From Tectiglobus sp965223355 (GTDB lineage: Bacteria > Pseudomonadota > Alphaproteobacteria > Rhizobiales > Hyphomicrobiaceae): a DNA stretch of 64,000 bases. The position numbers and the translations under genes were made by a program. Under the pieces are notes generated by a model that worked only from the letters and a program-made list of their open reading frames with translations, had not been told where the DNA came from and made no database searches. Below are positions 60,550 to 64,000 of this stretch, in pieces (position 1 is the first letter of the stretch; each line of letters begins with the position of its first letter). The stretch spans positions 2,232,001 to 2,296,000 of the forward strand of contig CBDCWE010000003.1 in NCBI GenBank assembly GCA_965223355.1. Reading direction: 5' to 3'.

Positions 60550-60747
60550 TCACTCAATGACGTCGAGTCGATGCTGCGACCTATATTCGATGAGCCAGGC
60601 AACGGCGCGTTCGATCTCATCTTCGCTGAACAAACGGGTCTCGCGTAGCTTTTCCGGGATCTTGGTTCGGATGGTGTGATCACTCATGCCAAGGATGCGT
60701 TCCTCGACAGAGGCTTGACGTGGTTCCGGAATGAAAGTCGACAACAT
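60550..60747 (-). CDS. Small hypothetical protein of the element
   Basis: 65 residues: EERILGMSDHTIRTKIPEKLRETRLFSEDEIERAVAWLIEYRS. A helical, charged protein; no family recognised. It starts 10 nt after the stop of the coiled-coil gene at 60758, so it is probably the third gene of an operon with it and the protein at 61060. An internal ATG (MSDHTIR) would give a 45-residue version. Nothing in it suggests a catalytic function. Confidence 0.6.
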   Translation of the reverse strand: MLSTFIPEPRQASVEERILGMSDHTIRTKIPEKLRETRLFSEDEIERAVAWLIEYRSQHRLDVIE

Positions 60748-60757
60748 AGGTTTTGGA

Positions 60758-61027
60758 TTAAAGAGCCTGGGTCAATGCTACAACGGCGCCGATGATCACC
60801 AGTGTCTGGGCGGCTGCGACCTTGTACATCTCGATGCGCGTATCGCGAATGCTGTGTCCAAGCGTGGCAATATCATCCTTGAGGGCGGCAATATCATCAC
60901 GGGTTGCCACATCGGCCAGATCGGCGCTTTGGATCACGGCAACGAAACCTTCGGCCTGTTGCTTTGAATAGCCCCGCTCCTGGAGCAGTGAGATCGCCTT
61001 GTAGGTATCGAGAGTTAGCGATGCCAT
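60758..61027 (-). CDS. DUF1640-like small coiled-coil membrane protein
   Basis: 89 residues from ATG 61027. Seen: MASLTLDTYKAISLLQERGYSKQQAEGFVAVIQSAD, then a heptad-like stretch ATRDDIAALKDDIATLGHSIRDTRIEMYK, then a C-terminal membrane helix AAAQTLVIIGAVVALTQAL. This order (short N-terminal helices, coiled coil, TM anchor) is that of the DUF1640/CCDC90-like proteins seen beside mobile elements. A longer version from GTG 61063 would overlap the stop of the upstream gene (GTGA) and is also possible. Middle gene of a three-gene run. Confidence 0.72.
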   Translation of the reverse strand: MASLTLDTYKAISLLQERGYSKQQAEGFVAVIQSADLADVATRDDIAALKDDIATLGHSIRDTRIEMYKVAAAQTLVIIGAVVALTQAL

Positions 61028-61059
61028 ATCATTGAATTCTATCACAAACTCCGAATTCG

Positions 61060-61794
61060 TCACGCTTGGTCACCGGGCAGCCCATCGAAACCGCTGCCAT
61101 CATGATCGTCATGGAGCGGTTGCTGCTGGAATTCGCCGCTACCAGGCTCCTGTCCCCTGCCCAGACTGATGCCGCTCGACTTCACGGTCGCGGCAAGCGC
61201 ATTGAAGATCGGTGCAACATTGGTTTGGATCGTCTCAAGCAACTGGTTCTGGCCATCGATGATCCCCTTCATGTCGCGGATCTGCCCACGCCGGTCGATC
61301 AGTTCTTCACGGAGAAATTCGATCTCCTCGTCCTTCTCTTCCAAGCGGGCTTCGAGCTGCGCGACATAGCGCGACGTGTCGGGCCCCGACGCCGGCTGTC
61401 GCGGTGAACTTTCCAGGGTGTCCTCGTCCGACGCTGTCGGACCCAGTCCGTCCGTGTCATCGCTCATCTGTGAAGCAGGCTCCGGGCCGACAGAGACCGT
61501 CACGGCGCGCTCGGTCGCGGCCTGTCGCGGCATGCCTTTCGCCTCGTGCAACTGCTTGAGTGCGGTGATGGCTGGATCGATCGATTGTTCAACAACGAAG
61601 TAGGTGTCGCCGGTATCCGTCGCTTCTTTGAAGCTCTCCAGCGTGCCGTTAGCGCAATACCGTTGCAGCGTCCGCATGGAGCGGGGAAGACCGGCAGCAA
61701 TGAACCTGGCGCTGACGACATCGAGCGTCACCAAGGCCGGCTCATCGCCGACCATGTCGGTGTCTGTCTGACTGTGTCGGACGTCGTCGGTCAT
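61060..61794 (-). CDS. HTH and coiled-coil accessory protein
   Basis: 244 residues from ATG 61794. N-terminal region VTLDVVSARFIAAGLPRSMRTLQRYCANGTLESFKEATDTGDTYFVVEQSI looks like a MerR/excisionase-type HTH (residues about 15-70). A Ser/Thr/Pro-rich linker follows (about 100-135), then a coiled coil: YVAQLEARLEEKDEEIEFLREELIDRRGQIRDMKGIIDGQNQLLETIQTN. The C-terminus is Gly/His/Asp-rich (HDDHDGSGFDG). Proteins of this plan occur on plasmids and integrative elements; function unknown. First gene of the run with 60758 and 60550. Confidence 0.78.
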   Translation of the reverse strand: MTDDVRHSQTDTDMVGDEPALVTLDVVSARFIAAGLPRSMRTLQRYCANGTLESFKEATDTGDTYFVVEQSIDPAITALKQLHEAKGMPRQAATERAVTVSVGPEPASQMSDDTDGLGPTASDEDTLESSPRQPASGPDTSRYVAQLEARLEEKDEEIEFLREELIDRRGQIRDMKGIIDGQNQLLETIQTNVAPIFNALAATVKSSGISLGRGQEPGSGEFQQQPLHDDHDGSGFDGLPGDQA

Positions 61795-62177
61795 AGACAC
61801 ATGATAGCATCCGAGAAGGAGGCGAGGCCGGCTATCCACATCACGCAAGCACCCCGGCGGAGCGATTGTGACCCAGATGGGACGAGACGCCGATCTGGTC
61901 AATGTCGCTGTCGTGCGTCGAGCAGAGCGGCTCGGTCGAGCGGCGCAGCCTGCGAGATAAAGCGCGACCTAACCGCCAGGGAAGGGCCGCCCCAAAACGA
62001 TAGCCGCCAAAGACAGCAGCGCCTGCAAGAATGACAGCAATTGGAACATCAACCTCGCCTTCAGCGGCAAAGTGCAATTCAAGACATTTCCCAGAAGCAG
62101 GCTTCGGTCGACATCGGGCCGGCGGCGATCTTTTCGCCGCCGGCCACCTCCGTCGACACAAGTGTCGTCTCGCGTGA
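61795..62177. other. Gap between recombinase and coiled-coil operon, with a 26-codon hydrophobic ORF
   Basis: 383 bp. A minus-strand ORF from ATG 62049 to a stop at 61969 gives a 26-residue hydrophobic peptide (begins MFQLLSFLQALLSLAAIVLG) with AAGGCGAGG before its ATG. It may be a real micropeptide or chance. Nothing else is supported here. Confidence 0.3.
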
Positions 62178-62813
62178 TCAGATATCGATCTTTTCCGAGA
62201 GCTCGATGGCATCATCGACCTCGATGCCGAGGTAGCGGACGGTGCTCTCAATCTTGGAATGGCCAAGCAAAAGTTGGACCGCACGGAGGTTCCCTGTACG
62301 CCGGTAGATCAATACGGCCTTTGTCCTGCGCAACGAGTGTGTACCGTAGTTGCCCGGATCAAGTCCAATGCTGGCAACCCACTGCTGCACAAGACGATAA
62401 TACTGTCGGGTCGTCAGACCGCCGTGATCACCGCGGCCGGCAAAAAGGAACTGACCGGGTTTGCGCCCGCTCATTCTCAGGTAGTCGTCGATCGCCGTTC
62501 GTGTTTGTTCGGTCAGCTCGAATCTCACCGGTCGGCCGGTCTTCTTCTGACGAATGGTCGAGCGATCCAGAGCATAGCCGCCGGGTGCCACGTCCTCGAC
62601 ACGTACGGCTACGACATCGCAGCCGCGCAACTTGCTGTCGATGGCAAGATTGAAGAGGGCAAGATCCCGCTTCTTGTCATCGATTTGAAGTTTCGTCCTG
62701 ATCGACCAAACGTGGCTTGGTTGCAAGGGCGGCTTCGGTCCGACAATCTTGCCCTTGTTCCATGGCTGCCGCCGCGCAGATTTTGATACGGTTGGTGATT
62801 GATGGTCTTCCAT
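62178..62813 (-). CDS. Second tyrosine recombinase (short, no arm-binding domain)
   Basis: 211 residues from ATG 62813, which follows AGGAG by 8 nt. Seen: NLAIDSKLRGCDVVAVRVEDV (first Arg), QKKTGRPVRFELTEQTR (Lys hairpin), THSLRRTKAVLIYRRTGNLRAVQLLLGHSKIESTVRYLGIEVD with His, Arg, His and nucleophile Tyr. It has little before the catalytic domain, like the short integrases on alphaproteobacterial plasmids and islands. It points back into the element, towards tRNA-Phe, and the sugar oxidoreductase gene lies beyond it. Confidence 0.9.
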   Translation of the reverse strand: MEDHQSPTVSKSARRQPWNKGKIVGPKPPLQPSHVWSIRTKLQIDDKKRDLALFNLAIDSKLRGCDVVAVRVEDVAPGGYALDRSTIRQKKTGRPVRFELTEQTRTAIDDYLRMSGRKPGQFLFAGRGDHGGLTTRQYYRLVQQWVASIGLDPGNYGTHSLRRTKAVLIYRRTGNLRAVQLLLGHSKIESTVRYLGIEVDDAIELSEKIDI

Positions 62814-63068
62814 TTCCTGTCTCCTTGTTTGAGAGACAGAGCAGCATGGGCGCACCCACCACCAAGCGGTTCGGTCGATGACTGCTTTCGGACCAATTCT
62901 TCCATAACTTGGTTGCTGCCGGTCGATGTCACCCGACAAGCAGACCTGAGCAGGTGCAGCATCTCTGATCCTGGCAACGGTAGCAAAGATCAAATTGCGG
63001 AAACACCGTTTCAATGAAGGTGGGCCTGAGAAGTGTCCGCAAGTGGAGCAGAAACCGACAGTAGATTG

Positions 63069-64000
63069 TTAGCGTTGGGCAACGTCGTAGATGTCCTCGA
63101 CAAGCTTCAATGCTCTGAGGTGATGTGCTGGTGACGCCTCGAACTGGCGGCCGGCGACGAGCGCGTTTGCAAACTCCGAGATTGCTCCAGCGTAGGCAGC
63201 AGCGTACATCTCATCAAACGATACCTCAGAAAAGTCGTCGCGCTTTCCACGCAAACGAAGTGTCGTATCATTCAGAGTGATTGTGCCGAGACTTCCAATT
63301 ATTTCCATGTGGTCAGCCACGTAGCTAGGAGCACCGGGACAGGCGAATGTCGCATCTAATGCTATCGGGACGCCGGCCGAGTTGGTCAAATGAATAGCGG
63401 CGGTATCTTCGCCCTTAGTGGCGCCTGACGCGCGTGTGAGTTGGGCCGAGCGCACATCCAAATCGCCGAACAACCATCGTAGGACATCGAGATGATGAAT
63501 GATCAGCTCAAACACCAGAAAACGTGGCAGATCGGCAAGAAATGGCTGACGCGTCAATGAAGGCAGTTGACCAGACGCATCAGGTAGCAACCCGCTTGAG
63601 CGAATGCTCAAGCGCACCATTGACGTATCACCGATCAAACCATCTTCGATGAACTGTTTGGAACTCCGGAAGTGTGGTCGGAAGCGCCAGTTCTCGTGAA
63701 CCATGAAAGGAACTCGCGTTCCAACGTTTTCGACAATCGATCTGGCGTGGCTCCAGGTTTCCGCCAGTGGCTTCTGACAAAGGATGGCAGAGCCCGAAGT
63801 CGCTGCCAGTTCACACAGCTCGGCGTGCGTCTCGACCGGTGTCGCAATGTCCAAGGCATCAGGCTTCAACTCATGCAACATTTTTCCAACGTCGCCGTAA
63901 ACACGTGCGATATTGAACTGTGCGGCCCGCTCTTGCGCAGCCGTGGCATCAAGATCGGCTATACCGACAACCTCGACGTTGGGCATCGCATACCAGGCAG
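63069..64000 (-). CDS. Gfo/Idh/MocA-family oxidoreductase (5' end outside window)
   Basis: About 310 codons are seen; the frame runs past the right edge (upstream residues read AWYAMPNVEVVGIADLDATAAQ, and the NAD-binding first strand lies outside). Seen: PDALDIATPVETHAELCELAATSGSAILCQKPLAET with the conserved EKP-type Lys (QKP here), HENWRFRPHF, FELIIHHLDVLRWLFGD with the catalytic-site His, and the C-terminal beta-sheet domain. Substrate unknown; family members oxidise or reduce sugars, inositols and similar. It lies 255 bp from the recombinase gene and may be chromosomal or part of the island. Confidence 0.9.
   Translation of the reverse strand, partial: AWYAMPNVEVVGIADLDATAAQERAAQFNIARVYGDVGKMLHELKPDALDIATPVETHAELCELAATSGSAILCQKPLAETWSHARSIVENVGTRVPFMVHENWRFRPHFRSSKQFIEDGLIGDTSMVRLSIRSSGLLPDASGQLPSLTRQPFLADLPRFLVFELIIHHLDVLRWLFGDLDVRSAQLTRASGATKGEDTAAIHLTNSAGVPIALDATFACPGAPSYVADHMEIIGSLGTITLNDTTLRLRGKRDDFSEVSFDEMYAAAYAGAISEFANALVAGRQFEASPAHHLRALKLVEDIYDVAQR

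Noticed and set aside
62814..63068. Second attachment site for the tRNA-Phe element
   Set aside because: I looked for a copy of the tRNA-Phe 3' end (CCGCCCCTGGGCACCA) between the recombinase and the sugar oxidoreductase and to the window edge, and saw none.

Overview
The window is G+C-rich bacterial chromosome and looks alphaproteobacterial. The evidence is the TCA block mdh-ridA-sucC-sucD-sucA-sucB-lpdA, an atpHAGDC operon without F0 genes beside it, a GcrA/CtrA-type TTAA-N7-TTAAC box upstream of priA, and the protein signatures. A Rhodospirillales/Rhizobiales-like environmental alphaproteobacterium is my best reading; genus cannot be told from sequence alone.

Layout. 1-2.4 kb: a partial phosphotransferase-fold gene diverging from a GMC oxidoreductase. 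2.6-13.6 kb: malate dehydrogenase, a RidA protein, succinyl-CoA synthetase, the 2-oxoglutarate dehydrogenase complex and a small secreted TPR protein, with a decayed glyoxalase-like pseudogene between sucB and lpdA. 13.8-19.5 kb: an SDR, xerC and priA (divergent), and an alpha/beta-hydrolase-OsmC fusion. 19.8-25.1 kb: F1-ATPase genes, with an extra small zinc-ribbon-like gene wedged between atpD and atpC. 25.4-33.9 kb: a probable catabolic cluster (SMP-30 lactonase, beta-decarboxylating dehydrogenase, FAH-family enzyme, cupin, class III CoA-transferase, a TIM-barrel/methylglyoxal-synthase fusion, a PdxA homologue and a TrpF-like protein). 34.4-41.3 kb: double cold-shock protein, DUF192 protein, tRNA-Pro, peroxiredoxin, a SAF-domain oxidoreductase, a broken EamA permease and ahcY. 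41.6-54.7 kb: a 1002-residue methyltransferase/glycosyltransferase protein, a BVMO-aminotransferase-NTF2-CMD gene run, a metal-type permease behind a MerR-like promoter, an enoyl-CoA hydratase and rpmF. 55.1-56.2 kb: an IS66 remnant. From tRNA-Phe (56.3 kb) rightward lies a small integrated element with two tyrosine recombinases, interrupted by an intact ISL3 insertion sequence with its 8-bp target duplication.

The most striking non-coding content is a set of dispersed palindromic repeats. Family R1 (ten copies) pairs two hairpins and often begins or ends exactly at a gene's stop codon; paired substitutions keep its stems intact. Family R2 (five copies or fragments) and family R3 (five hairpins in a fixed order, two good copies) lie in the same gaps. 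A separate element of about 260 bp at 36.9-37.16 kb has terminal inverted repeats and two internal hairpins, and one of its ends recurs alone between sucC and sucD.

The most interesting coding content is the TIM-barrel/methylglyoxal-synthase fusion, which has Asn where the family has its proposed catalytic Asp. Next to it is a TrpF-like protein that lacks the catalytic Cys. Also notable are the ATP-operon zinc-ribbon gene, the orphan MT-GT-MT protein and the gene set of the tRNA-Phe element.
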